A stretch of DNA of 64,000 nucleotides from NCBI GenBank assembly GCA_963850095.1, contig CAWKJX010000013.1:124001-188000 (forward strand), written 5' to 3'. Shown piece by piece: positions 1 through 8,688 of this stretch; position 1 is the stretch's first letter, and each line of letters starts with the position of its first letter. Made by a program: the position numbers and the translations under genes. The notes under the pieces were generated by a model. The model was not told where the DNA came from, ran no database searches, and was given only the letters and a program-made list of their open reading frames with translations. Source of the DNA: Bog-473 sp963850095 (lineage in GTDB: Bacteria; Actinomycetota; Acidimicrobiia; Acidimicrobiales; RAAP-2).

Positions 1-458
1 TGCTGGCCCGCCGCGTCCCCTCCTTGCTGGCCGATGCGCAGACCCGTGACGCGCAGGCGCGTGGCCGCCTCACCGCCGCGGCCCGCCACCAGCTCCGCGT
101 CCACCGCGAGCGGCTCGGGACCAAGGCATCGGCACTGACCCGGACCGCGCTCATCGGCCTCGAGTCGCGCCAAAGCGGTCTACGCGGCCAGGCCGGCCGG
201 CTGGGCTCCCGCGGCACGGGCCACGTCGACCGGTTAGCCGAGCAGCATGCGGGCTGGCGGCGGCTGTTGGCCGCCTACGACGTGGAGCGCCAGCTCGAGC
301 GCGGCTACAGCCTGACCCTGCGAGCCGACGGGTCGCTGGTGCGCAGCGCCGCGGACGTGGCGCCGGGTCAGGAACTGGTGACGCGGCTGGCCGACGGCTC
401 GGTGCGCAGCCGCATCGAGGCGACCGGGCCGACCGGAGGAGTGGGAGGACCGAATTGA
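1..458 (+). CDS. xseA: Exodeoxyribonuclease VII large subunit, C-terminal part (runs in from the left edge)
   Basis: Only the last ~150 residues are in the window; the reading frame is open from base 3 back through the left edge, so the gene starts outside. This Arg/Ala-rich helical stretch ends in a compact segment around 'ERGYSLTLRADG', the conserved beta-stranded tail of the XseA family (consensus RGY.l......g..v). XseA is the catalytic subunit of the XseA/XseB exonuclease that degrades single-stranded DNA in both directions in the cytoplasm. The stop codon overlaps the TTG start of xseB by 4 bp, the usual xseA-xseB coupling, which supports the call even though the catalytic domain is not visible. 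Confidence 0.88.
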   Translation, partial: LARRVPSLLADAQTRDAQARGRLTAAARHQLRVHRERLGTKASALTRTALIGLESRQSGLRGQAGRLGSRGTGHVDRLAEQHAGWRRLLAAYDVERQLERGYSLTLRADGSLVRSAADVAPGQELVTRLADGSVRSRIEATGPTGGVGGPN

Positions 459-718
459 GCCAACCCGACGAACCCGTGCCGGTGGAGCGGCTGAGCTACA
501 CGGAGGCCAGCCGCGAGCTCGATGCCATCGTGAGCTTCTTCGACCAGCGAGAGGTCGACGTCGACGTGCTGGTGGCCCGACTCGAGCGGGCGACCGCGCT
601 GATCGACGAGCTCGACAAGCGGTTGCGCCAGACGCGGGCGCAGGTCGAGGAGCTGGTGCCGCGGCTCGACGCGCTGGCGGCCGACGCCGGCCGAGAAGAG
701 GAGACGAGTGATGGCTGA
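455..718 (+). CDS. xseB: Exodeoxyribonuclease VII small subunit
   Basis: This 87-residue protein has the XseB core: 'SYTEASRELDAIVSFFDQREVDVD' aligns with the family pattern (syeea...Le.Iv..le...l.ld), followed by a helix of heptad character. It is the small accessory subunit that binds along the XseA coiled coil and is needed for activity. The chosen TTG at 455 lies inside the xseA stop (TTGA overlap), implying translational coupling. The length is normal for the family (about 70-90). The last 8 bp overlap an ATG at 711 that opens the next gene. Confidence 0.9.
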   Translation: MSQPDEPVPVERLSYTEASRELDAIVSFFDQREVDVDVLVARLERATALIDELDKRLRQTRAQVEELVPRLDALAADAGREEETSDG

Positions 719-1435
719 CGCCGAGGGCGACCGGGTGTACTTCAAGCAGCTGTTGTCGGGCGGGACTTCGCCCAGGGGGACACGATGGCGCGGCAGATGG
801 TGAATTTCGTCTACCTCATCGGCGACCGGGAGACGGGTGAGGCGGTGGTGGTCGACCCGGCCTACGCCGTGCAGGACCTCGTCGACATCGTGGAGGCCGA
901 TGGCATGCGCCTGACCGGGGTGCTCGGCACCCACTTCCACCCCGACCACCTCGGCGGGGCCATGGGCGGCTGGCAGCTCGAGGGCATCAGTGCCCTGCTC
1001 GACCTGGTCCAGGTGCCGGTCCACGTCCAGAGTGACGAGCTGCCTTGGGTCGAGCGCACGACCGGGGTCGGGCCGGCCGACCTGGTCGGCCACGAGAGTG
1101 GCGACGTGGTGCGGGTGGGCGAGCTGGAGATCGAGCTCATCCACACCCCGGGTCACACCCCGGGCAGCCAGTGCTTCCTGGTCGACGGGCGGCTCGTGGC
1201 CGGTGACACGCTCTTCCTCGAGGGGTGCGGGCGGACCGACTTCCCGGGCTCGGACCCGCTGGCCATGTACGAGTCCCTGCACACCCGGCTGGCCCGGGTG
1301 CCCGACGACACCATTCTCTTCCCGGGTCATCTGTACTCGGCGGACCCGTCGCAGAGCATGGGTGACACCCGCCGGCTGAACTACGTGTTCAGGCCCCGCT
1401 CCGCCGAGGAGTGGATGGCCATGTTCGGGTGGTGA
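711..1435 (+). CDS. Metallo-beta-lactamase-fold hydrolase (glyoxalase II / persulfide dioxygenase-like), with a 1-base frameshift near its start
   Basis: The main frame (from ATG 785) has the zinc motif 'THFHPDHLGG', a second metal site in 'HTPGHTPGS', the bridging Asp in 'VAGDTLFLEGCGRTDFPG' and the last His in 'FPGHLYS'. This places it with hydroxyacylglutathione-hydrolase and ETHE1-like enzymes; the true substrate is unknown. An upstream frame from ATG 711 reads MADAEGDRVYFKQLLSG, which is the normal N-terminus of such proteins, and continues into RDFAQGDTMARQM if one base (a C near 761) is restored. The full protein would be about 241 residues. Either the sequence lacks a base or translation begins at 785. 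It lies directly upstream of, and overlaps, the flavoprotein gene. Confidence 0.8.
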
Positions 1436-2718
1436 GCAAACCGGAGGGGTCGTCGGAACCGGGAAGCGGGTTGGCCATGGACGGCAGCGTCATCGTGGTG
1501 GGCGCCTCCCTGTCCGGACTGCGGGCGGCCGAGACGCTGCGGGCGGAGGGATTCGAGGGGAAGATCTCGCTGGTGGGCGACGAGCCCCACCTCCCCTACG
1601 ACCGCCCGCCGCTGTCCAAGCAGGTGCTGTCCGGGAAGTGGCCGCCCGAGAAGGCGGTGCTGGCCGATCGGCACAGAGCCAGCGAGTTGCTCCTGCACGA
1701 GGTGCTCGGACGCCGGGCGGTCCGCCTCGACGTCGAGCAGCGGAGCATCGAGTTGGCGGACGGCGAGGTGCTGAGGGCGGACGCCGTGGTGCTGGCCTGC
1801 GGGGCGGTACCACGGTCGCTGCCCGGCACCGAGGGGCTCACCCAACGCGACGGGGTGTTCACGCTACGCACGCTGGACGACTCGTTGGCCCTGCGGGCCG
1901 CGGTCACCGGGACGGAAGGGGTACGGGTCGTGGTGATCGGGGCGGGCTTCATCGGGGCCGAGGTGGCGTCGACGTGCGCCGCCATGGGCTGCCGGGTGAC
2001 CGTGCTCGAGGTGCTCGACATCCCGCTGCGCAACATCCTGGGACCCATGCTGGGCGGCCACTGCGCGTCGCTCTACGCCGGGCACGACGTGGACCTGCGC
2101 ACGGGCGTGTCGGTGGCGGGTGTGCGCAAGGGCGGAGAGGGCAACGAGGGTGACGGGGCGAGCCCGCTGGTGGTCGAGCTCTCCGGCGGCGAGACGGTGC
2201 CGGCCGACGTCGTCGTCGTGGGCATCGGCGTGAGGCCGTGCACGGACTGGCTGGTGGACTCGGGGCTCTCCCTACAGAACGGCGTGGTGTGCGACGACAG
2301 GCTCTTCGCCGCGGACGGCGTGGTGGCCGCCGGTGACGTGGCCAACTGGCTGTGGCGCCACGACGACGAAGAGGAGCAGATCCGGATTGAGCACTGGGAG
2401 GTGGCGGCCCAGGGGGGCATGGCCTCGGCCCGCGCTCTGCTGGCGGGACGCGCCCACGCCCGGGCGTTCACGCCGGTTCCGTACTTCTGGTCGGACCAGT
2501 TCGACATCCGGTTCCAGGTGATCGGGTCGCCCCGCGGTGACGACGATGTCGAGCTCGTCGACGGCTCGCTGTCCGACGGGAAGTTCGTCGCGCTGTTCGG
2601 ACGCGGCGGCCGTTTGCGCGCCGTGATGGCCATCGGCCGACCCCGCCAGCTGATGGGATACCGCCCGCTGCTCGAGCGCGGTGCGGCCTGGGACGAGGCG
2701 CTGGCTCACGAAGTTTGA
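1432..2718 (+). CDS. FAD-dependent NAD(P)H-ferredoxin reductase family oxidoreductase
   Basis: This 428-residue flavoprotein has an N-terminal FAD Rossmann motif (VVGASLSGLRAAETLR), then 'PYDRPPLSKQVLSG', typical of reductases that feed electrons to ferredoxin or rubredoxin. A second Rossmann motif for NAD(P)H (VVIGAGFIGAEVAS, about residue 164) and the FAD-ribityl motif 'VVAAGDVANW' (about residue 297) follow. The C-terminal domain (PYFWSDQFDIRFQVIG onwards) matches the reductase C domain. It likely transfers electrons to a small iron-sulfur partner, perhaps for a P450 or dioxygenase, but no such partner is adjacent. GTG 1432 overlaps the upstream stop (GTGA); ATG 1477 is an alternative start just before the FAD motif. 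Confidence 0.88.
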   Translation: MSKPEGSSEPGSGLAMDGSVIVVGASLSGLRAAETLRAEGFEGKISLVGDEPHLPYDRPPLSKQVLSGKWPPEKAVLADRHRASELLLHEVLGRRAVRLDVEQRSIELADGEVLRADAVVLACGAVPRSLPGTEGLTQRDGVFTLRTLDDSLALRAAVTGTEGVRVVVIGAGFIGAEVASTCAAMGCRVTVLEVLDIPLRNILGPMLGGHCASLYAGHDVDLRTGVSVAGVRKGGEGNEGDGASPLVVELSGGETVPADVVVVGIGVRPCTDWLVDSGLSLQNGVVCDDRLFAADGVVAAGDVANWLWRHDDEEEQIRIEHWEVAAQGGMASARALLAGRAHARAFTPVPYFWSDQFDIRFQVIGSPRGDDDVELVDGSLSDGKFVALFGRGGRLRAVMAIGRPRQLMGYRPLLERGAAWDEALAHEV

Positions 2719-3097
2719 ACGCGGCGCGGCGCGCGCCGGCACGCCATCGCCGCCACGACAGGAGGCAAGGGCCGTGTGGCGAGGATGTGCTCCGGAGCGT
2801 GGTCAGGGAGCGTCGCTGGCCCGGCGCGTCCGTGCCTGAGCCGAGAATTGTGACCTCGTAGCGCGCCACGTAGAGCACCATGGCGTCGTCGGCTGGGCGG
2901 CGACGCCCGGCCCAGGTGATGATGTGGGCAGGTGGTGTCCTGGACTTGGCGAAAGGAATGCCGGTGCACACTTCCAGCGTCCGTCTCGGCGGCGTTCGAC
3001 AGCTCGGCCTACCGTGCGCACGTCGCCATGACGTGGGCCCGCCCGCGCCGCGAGTTGTCCGCCGCGATGTGACGGGAACGGCGCGGTAGGGGTCACG
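2719..3097. other. Intergenic region without a supportable gene
   Basis: About 380 bp between the flavoprotein stop and the IS remnant. Open frames on both strands give Arg/Pro/Ser-rich translations without any recognised motif, and none has a ribosome-binding site followed by a plausible start. No clear terminator hairpin with a T-tract was seen. It may be debris from the insertion event that left the downstream transposase remnant. Confidence 0.4.
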
Positions 3098-3490
3098 GTG
3101 CCGCGCCACGACGCAACGTCGAGGAGATCCTCGCCACCCTGAGAGAGATGGAGCGCCTCACCGAGAACGGCACGTCGGTGTCGACTGCGGCGAAGAAACT
3201 CGGCATCACGGACCAGACCTACTACCGCTGGCGCATGCGCTACGGCTCGCTGTCCGAGGACGAGGCGAAGCGGCTCAGTGAGCTCGACGAGGAGCGGGCG
3301 CGTCTCAGGCGGGTGATCGAGGAGCAGGCACAGGACATCGCCATGCTCCGAGACCTCACCCAGGGTGAGATCCCCAGCGCCGCTCGCCGGCGCTTGGCCG
3401 TGGCCTACCTCGTGGACCATTACGGGATCTCCGAGCGGCGCGCCCGCCGTGTCGTCGGACAAGACCCCTCGACCCAGAGGTACGACCTGA
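3098..3490 (+). pseudogene. IS3-family transposase remnant (OrfA joined to the first residues of OrfB)
   Basis: From about 3112 the translation reads NVEEILATLREMERL, then an HTH with 'LGITDQTYYRWRMRYG' and a leucine-zipper-like helix ending 'AMLRDLTQGE'. This is the OrfA (DNA-binding) protein of IS3-type elements. It continues in frame into 'YGISERRARRVVGQDPSTQRY', the start of OrfB, and then stops resembling a transposase at about 3486. The DDE catalytic domain is absent, so the element is dead. The N-terminal codons are also doubtful: GTG 3098 gives MPRHD in another frame, and the track of homology only fits the frame of ATG 3148. The in-frame continuation to 4014 is unrelated low-complexity sequence. 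Confidence 0.75.
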
Positions 3491-3557
3491 CGGGCGGCGA
3501 GGAGGACGGGCCGGTGGACGGGTGGGGCGAAGCGGACGCGGACCTCGACGACGAACT

Positions 3558-3672
3558 GGCGGGGCCGGGGCCGGAGCGGGGGCTGGGGGTGGGGCCGGGG
3601 CTTGGGGTGGAGGCGGAGGCCGGGCTTGGGGCCGGGCTGGGGGTAGGGGCGGGGGCGCGGTTGGGGCCCGAC
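3558..3672. repeat. G-rich imperfect tandem repeat tract
   Basis: A run of short imperfect repeats built on GGGGCTGGGG / GGGGCCGGGG blocks with many G4-G5 runs on the plus strand. It codes Gly/Leu/Ala on plus and Pro/Ser on minus in all open frames, so those frames are by-products of composition. Closely spaced G-runs could form G-quadruplexes. It directly follows the point where transposase similarity ends. Confidence 0.6.
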
Positions 3673-4539
3673 GAGAGGGGGCGGGAGCCGTCAGAGGATC
3701 CGGAGCGACCGCGCCTGGTCGAGGCGACGGGGGAGGAGGCGGCGGCGGAGCGCCGGCCCGGCCCGGAACCGGGCACTGCGCCGGACGTCGTGGTGGTGCC
3801 GCTCATCAGGATCCCGTTGCTGGACGACCGGATACCGGTCCTCCTCCGGGTGCGGACCAGCGTCCTTCACGACCTCGTCTGGTTGGCGCGGCACTCGGAA
3901 ATGGCGCGACTGGCGGGGTCGGGCGGGGTGCTGGACCGCCTCCAGCATGTCGCGACCGCTCCTTGCCGATTGGTCCGGTTCTTCGGAGGACATCAGGAGG
4001 GCCGTTCGGACTGAGGGCGTCGGGCCGACACGCAGGTGAGGCGAACCGCGGCGGCGGATGTGCAGGACATCCCATGAGCTGGCCCTCGCGTCCGGTCTGC
4101 GATCGACCGCGCTTTCGTTGAGCCGTTCCGCACAACGCATCGCCCTCGGAGGCGTCGGAGCCTGGTCCATTCCCGATGAGAGGCGTTGCCGCCACGCTCG
4201 AGCTCGAACCGTCACCTTGTTCGCACGACCGTCACCTCCTTCGCAAGACGCGATGATGCCCTGAGTTGTCCTGACGGCACGGCATCAGGCAAGGCGGCTC
4301 AGAGGTCGGGACCAGGAACGGCGGGGCGATGGACCGAGGATCGCTTGGCGTCACCGAGCGGGACCGCGCGATGGGCCCGATGGCAGTCTGCTGCGGCCGT
4401 TCCCCCTACGGGGGATGCTCTTCGGTGCAACCGGGGCACGAGGCCGGGCTGGCCGACCTCAGACCTGAAGTGACAGTTGACAGTTGAGGGTTGAGAGATG
4501 AAGGGCGGCTCGAAAGAAGCTCCGACGATCGGAGGCTCG
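3673..4539. other. Unassigned region downstream of the IS remnant
   Basis: No recognisable gene. The plus-strand frame ending at 4014 contains a hydrophobic stretch (VVVVPLIRIPLLDDRIPVLL) and 'HDLVWLARHSEMARL', which reads more like protein than the minus-strand frames, but it has no start, RBS or family motif I know. Two copies of a 17-nt unit beginning CCGTCACCT lie at about 4209-4245, and short GACAGTT-type repeats lie at about 4472-4490. Probably intergenic debris. Confidence 0.35.
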
Positions 4540-4649
4540 GACAGCGCTCTGTACAGGGAGTCAGCAAAACTGATTTCACAAGGAACGCACAGAGAAGAGG
4601 AGCCGTTCAGCCCTAACCAGAGACGTGGCAGCCGGGTTACCTTGCTGTC
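4540..4649 (+). promoter_or_regulatory. Possible structured RNA leader (GEMM-like 3' motif) upstream of the surface-protein gene
   Basis: GACAGC at 4540-4545 can pair with GCTGTC at 4644-4649, enclosing about 98 nt that contain ACAGGG, GCAAAAC, AGGAACGCACAGAG and then GGCAGCCGGGTTACC (4627-4641). The last block is very like the 3' signature of GEMM (c-di-GMP-I/cAMP-GMP) riboswitches, and the order of the other pieces is similar. Against it, the canonical GGGACGCAAAGCC box is only loosely matched, TAACC (4613-4617) could pair locally with GGTTA, and an AT-rich promoter-like stretch (TACAAT at 4746) lies downstream of the motif. A covariance-model search would decide. Confidence 0.25.
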
Positions 4650-4835
4650 ACAACTCCTCCGGAGGGGGCATGGAGGGCGCCGCAATTCGGCACAACCCAG
4701 GACCTCCCTTGAGCGGTGTTGTGGCGGCGTTGGAACGTTACGGTTTACAATGAAAAAGCAGCTCACAATCCAAAAATCGCCCACTTTGGTGCATGTGACG
4801 GGCGAATTGTGGCGAAAGTGGAAGGACTAGGCGGT

Positions 4836-7121
4836 ATGCAATCGACATGGTTTCATCGGGTAGCAACACGTAGTGGCCGGCTCAGGCTGGCGCTTCGTCG
4901 CGGAGTCATGGGTGTCCTGGCGTCGGCCTTGGCCGTCGCCGGCGTCGTCGTCTTCGCAACCGAGGCCTCGGCGCACGACAACTACTTCGAGTCCGTGACC
5001 GCGACCTGCAACGCGCCCGGCTTCGGCGCGGGCGGCACGCTCACCTGGACCCTTTACAACGACTGGTCCCAGTCGGAGACGGGCACCTTCTCGACGACCC
5101 AGGGCGTCTTGAGCACGTCAGTGCTCTCCATTGCGGCCTCGCCCGAGAACAACGCCACCCCGGCGACCGGTGCGGAGTCCCAGACCTTCACCCAGACGCT
5201 GACGGCTTCCGAGCTGGCGGCGCTGACGCCGAGTTCCCACATCACGGTGAATTGGACGTCGAAGTGGACGGACGGGACGCCGGGCTCGGGCGTCCTCACC
5301 ACCACCCTCGGTGCCCTGAACCTCCCCAACGGCTGCGTCGGGGCGAAGAGCACGCCGACCATTCAGACGAGCCTCGTGGCGCCGGCCAGCAGCACCATCG
5401 GCAACAGCTGGGGTGACACGGCGACGGTCACGGGCAGCACGGGCGGTCCGGCTCCCGCCGGCTCGGTGAGCTTCTACGTGTGCCAGGCGGCCTCCGGATC
5501 GACCTGCACCAGCGGCGGTTCCCTCGTTGGGACGACGGCCAGCCCCTCGTCCTCGACCGGAAACCAGTCGACGTACTCCCTGGCGGGCACGTACACCCCG
5601 ACGAGCGTCGGCACGTACTGCTTCTACACCGCCTACACGCCGACCAGCAACGAGCCCTACCTCGCAGCGTCGGGAACGGCCGAATGCTTCGGAGTGACGC
5701 CGGCCTACCCGGGCATCCAGACGACGATCGTGCCGCCCACCAGCCCCACGGTGGGCCAGGCCTGGAGCGACTCGGCCACGGTCAACGGTGTCTTCGGCGG
5801 CGGCACGCCCTACGGGACGGTCACGTTCGGCATCTGCAAGGCGTCGTCCTCGGACACGTCGACGGCGACGTGCACGTACACGTCCCCAGGCGGTACCACG
5901 GTGGGCTCGGTGAGCACCCCGTCATCGACGACGGACACCTCGGCCACCTACAACCTCTTGCCGACCACGTACACCCCGCCGAGCACCGGCACGTACTGCT
6001 TCTACACGCTGTACGAGCCGGCGAACTCGGTCGTCAACTACAACCCGGTGTGGGGCCAGTTCCCCGAGTGCTTCGGGGTCCACCCGAAGGGGACGTCTCC
6101 TCCGACGGTCACGACCCAGCAGTCGGCCTCGACCTCCGGCTCGGGCTCGATCGTCCTCGGCGGGTCGGTCACCGACACGGCGACGGTCGCCGGCAACTCG
6201 GCCAACGGCGCGCCGACCGGGACGGTCACCTTCACCCAGTGCTCGACCGGCTCCTCGCCCGCCCTCTGTCCCAACGGCACCGAGGTGGGCTCCGCTCCGG
6301 TCGCCCTGACCCCCGGCTCGGGTCTCACCTCGACGGCCACGTCGGTCAGCTTCACGCCGACGGCCGTGGGCACCTACTGCTTCGCAGCGGCCTACACGCC
6401 GAGCGCCGGTTCGAACTACTCGCCGGCCACCGACAACATGGCGGGCGACGTCGCGAATGACGAGTGCTTCTCGGTCACGGCACCTCCGACGGCGCCGAAC
6501 TTCACCGTCACCAAGTCGGACACGCCCGGAAACGGCGACGCGGTCACGCCCGGTTCGACCATCGACTACACGGTGGCCATCAAGAACGTGGGCAGCGCCA
6601 CCGGTTCGGCCACGGTGACCGACACCGTGCCGTCCTCGCTGACCGTCCAGCACGACCCGACCTGCGCCGTCACGGCCAGCACGGACAGCTGCGTCGTGGG
6701 CAACCCCGCCGGCAGCACGTGGACCTTCACGGTCTCGTTGGCCTCCGGCGACACCGCTACGGCGACCTTCGCCGCTCTGGTGGCGTCTACCGCCACCGGC
6801 ACCATCACCAACACCGCGACGATCACGACCGGGCCGTGCACAACGGCCTCGGGTTGCTCGTCGACGGTGACCAACACCGTCACGCCCGTGACCTCACCTG
6901 CGGTGACAGCGACGACCACGCCGCCCGCCCCCGAGCCGGTGATCGCCCCGGCGACCGCCCCGGTGACGGCCCCGGCGACGACTCCGGCGACGATCGCCTT
7001 CACCGGTGCCCGTCTGGAGCAGGAGTGGCTCTTCGGCCTGGGGGCGGCCCTCATGGGTGCAGCCTTCATCGTGATCGCACGGCTCCGCCGCCGGCCGCGG
7101 ACAGCCGAGGCCAAGAAGTAG
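4836..7121 (+). CDS. Secreted Ig-like-repeat surface protein with DUF11 domain and sortase-type C-terminus
   Basis: This 761-residue protein starts at ATG 4836 with GGAAGGA 9 bp upstream; the open frame extends back to 4716 but without an RBS. Residues 1-47 form a basic-hydrophobic signal peptide ending near ASA. An N-terminal domain is followed by three related Ig-like (Big_3-type) repeats beginning near residues 173, 290 and 420, each with a 'GTYCFYTAY'-like strand and paired cysteines, then a DUF11 domain (about 552-682, 'TPGSTIDYTVAIKNVG'). A Pro/Ala/Thr spacer leads to 'IAFTGA', one transmembrane helix and a basic tail, resembling class E sortase signals (LAxTG). It is probably displayed on the cell surface. 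No sortase gene is in the window. Confidence 0.8.
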   Translation: MQSTWFHRVATRSGRLRLALRRGVMGVLASALAVAGVVVFATEASAHDNYFESVTATCNAPGFGAGGTLTWTLYNDWSQSETGTFSTTQGVLSTSVLSIAASPENNATPATGAESQTFTQTLTASELAALTPSSHITVNWTSKWTDGTPGSGVLTTTLGALNLPNGCVGAKSTPTIQTSLVAPASSTIGNSWGDTATVTGSTGGPAPAGSVSFYVCQAASGSTCTSGGSLVGTTASPSSSTGNQSTYSLAGTYTPTSVGTYCFYTAYTPTSNEPYLAASGTAECFGVTPAYPGIQTTIVPPTSPTVGQAWSDSATVNGVFGGGTPYGTVTFGICKASSSDTSTATCTYTSPGGTTVGSVSTPSSTTDTSATYNLLPTTYTPPSTGTYCFYTLYEPANSVVNYNPVWGQFPECFGVHPKGTSPPTVTTQQSASTSGSGSIVLGGSVTDTATVAGNSANGAPTGTVTFTQCSTGSSPALCPNGTEVGSAPVALTPGSGLTSTATSVSFTPTAVGTYCFAAAYTPSAGSNYSPATDNMAGDVANDECFSVTAPPTAPNFTVTKSDTPGNGDAVTPGSTIDYTVAIKNVGSATGSATVTDTVPSSLTVQHDPTCAVTASTDSCVVGNPAGSTWTFTVSLASGDTATATFAALVASTATGTITNTATITTGPCTTASGCSSTVTNTVTPVTSPAVTATTTPPAPEPVIAPATAPVTAPATTPATIAFTGARLEQEWLFGLGAALMGAAFIVIARLRRRPRTAEAKK

Positions 7122-7126
7122 GACAG

Positions 7127-7193
7127 GAACTCTCGGAGGGAACGTCACCTTCTGAGCGGGTCGATCCGCTCAGAAGGTGATCCCCGAGAGTTC
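7127..7193. terminator. Large inverted repeat, probable bidirectional terminator
   Basis: Arm GAACTCTCGG (7127-7136) pairs with CCGAGAGTTC (7184-7193), and TCACCTTCTGAGCGG (7145-7159) pairs with CCGCTCAGAAGGTGA (7166-7180), leaving a 6-nt loop. The stem totals about 25 bp with one asymmetric internal loop. It lies between two convergent genes and its right arm includes the last codons and stop of the glycerol kinase gene. No T-tract follows, as is common in high-GC actinobacteria. Confidence 0.75.
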
Positions 7194-8681
7194 GGGGATG
7201 GTGGCCTCGGCCTTGGCCCGGGCCGCCAGCCAGCGCTCGCGGGTCGCGGAGCGGGCCAGATCGTCGTTCCGGGGCTCGACCGTCCGGCGCGGCGTGAACG
7301 TCTGCGCCAGCTCCTCGCTCGAGGCATAGACGCCGATGGCCAGCCCGGCCAGCAGCCCGGCGCCGAGCGTGGTGGCCTCCAGGACCGGAGAGACCTCGAC
7401 CGGGCGGCCGATGGCGTCGGCCAGGGCGCTCACGAACACCTCGTTGGCCGACATGCCGCCGTCGACCCGCAGAGCATCGATGGCGTAGCCGCTGTCGCGC
7501 TCGGATGCCTCCACCAGGTCGGCCCCCCGGTGGGCCACGCCCTCGAGCACGGCCCGCACGACCTCGGGACGTCCGGAGCCCCGGGTGAGACCGACCAGGG
7601 TGCCCCGGGCGCCGAAGTCCCACACCGGAGTCCCCAGGCCGAGCAGGGCGGGCACGAACCAGACATCACCCGAGGACTCGCACCGGGCCGCCACGGCGGC
7701 CGACTCCTCCGACGAGACCAGCAGGCCCAGGTCGTCGCGCAGCCACTCGATGGCGGTCCCGGCCGAGAGCATGACGGCCTCGGTGCCCCAGGTTGCCGTC
7801 CCGCCCAACCGGAAGGCCACGATGGGAAAGGTGCCGGCACCGCTGCGTCCGATCGGGCCGGGACCGGGGCCGGGGCCGGCACCGGTGCACTGGTCGAGCA
7901 TTCCGCCGGTGCCGAAGGTCGCCTTGGCCATTCCCGGCAGCGTGCAGCCCTGGCCGACCAGCGACGCCTGCTGGTCCCCGGCGACGCCGCAGATGGGAGG
8001 TGACCCGGGCAGGGCCACGGCCGGTCCCAGCTCACCGGAGGAATCCACGACGGCCGGCATCATGGCGAGCGGGATCCGGAGCTTCTCGAGCAGGGCGTGG
8101 TCCCAGTCGATGGTGGCCGGGTCCACCAGGGCCGTCACGGCCGCGTTGGTGGCGTCGGTGACATGAAGGGCTTCGGCGCCGGCCGAGGCGCCGCCGGAGA
8201 GGGTCCAGGCCACCCAGCTGTCCACCGTGCCGAAGCAGAGCTCCCCGCGTTCGGCCCTCGCCCGCTCGGGATCGACGTCGTCGAGGATGGCCATCACCTT
8301 GGTGGCCGACGCGTTGGGAGCGAGGCGGATGCCCTCGCCCTGGAGCGCCAGGCAGGTGCCCACCGTGCGCAGGTCCTGCCACCCGATGCCCGGGGCCAGC
8401 GGTCGGCCGGTGGCGCGTTCCCACACGATGCTCGACGCGCGCTGGTTGGCAATCCCGACGCCCGCCACCGGCCCGCCGTCCGCCAGCGCGGCCTGCGCCA
8501 CCGTGAGGACCGCTTCGGCCAGCCGCGCCGCGTCGAACTCGACCAGGCCGGGGGCCGGCGTGTCGGGCAGCACGGGCAGATGGTGGGTGTGCTCGACGGT
8601 GGCGTCGGGCCGCACCACCGCGGCACGCACGCTCGACGTGCCGACGTCGACGACGAGGACGCTGCCGGCGGACCCGCTCAC
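7170..8681 (-). CDS. glpK: FGGY-family carbohydrate kinase, probable glycerol kinase
   Basis: 503 residues, the normal length for FGGY kinases. The N-terminal phosphate-binding motif is 'VVDVGTSSVRAAVV' (residues ~9-22), a variant of the DxGTxSxR loop. 'IANQRASSIVWERATGRPLAPGIGWQD' corresponds to the GlpK segment around the glycerol-binding residues, and 'VAGDQQASLVGQGC' with 'KATFGTGGMLD' is the second FGGY signature. It would phosphorylate glycerol to sn-glycerol 3-phosphate using ATP. It is the last gene of a minus-strand operon with the AGPS-like and glpD genes (gaps of 7 and 18 bp), which supports glycerol over other FGGY substrates. The sequence is divergent from enterobacterial GlpK, so the substrate is inferred. 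Confidence 0.8.
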   Translation of the reverse strand: MSGSAGSVLVVDVGTSSVRAAVVRPDATVEHTHHLPVLPDTPAPGLVEFDAARLAEAVLTVAQAALADGGPVAGVGIANQRASSIVWERATGRPLAPGIGWQDLRTVGTCLALQGEGIRLAPNASATKVMAILDDVDPERARAERGELCFGTVDSWVAWTLSGGASAGAEALHVTDATNAAVTALVDPATIDWDHALLEKLRIPLAMMPAVVDSSGELGPAVALPGSPPICGVAGDQQASLVGQGCTLPGMAKATFGTGGMLDQCTGAGPGPGPGPIGRSGAGTFPIVAFRLGGTATWGTEAVMLSAGTAIEWLRDDLGLLVSSEESAAVAARCESSGDVWFVPALLGLGTPVWDFGARGTLVGLTRGSGRPEVVRAVLEGVAHRGADLVEASERDSGYAIDALRVDGGMSANEVFVSALADAIGRPVEVSPVLEATTLGAGLLAGLAIGVYASSEELAQTFTPRRTVEPRNDDLARSATRERWLAARAKAEATIPELSGITF

Positions 8682-8688
8682 GCCCAGC

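Noticed and set aside
3420..3806. Minus-strand Ser/Pro-rich frame that looks like a cell-wall linker
   Set aside because: It is the complement of the G-rich tract and of the transposase remnant; composition alone explains it.
3148..4014. A 288-residue protein continuing from the transposase HTH
   Set aside because: Similarity stops at about residue 113; the rest is low-complexity Gly/Leu/Ala coded by a G-rich repeat and has no family resemblance.
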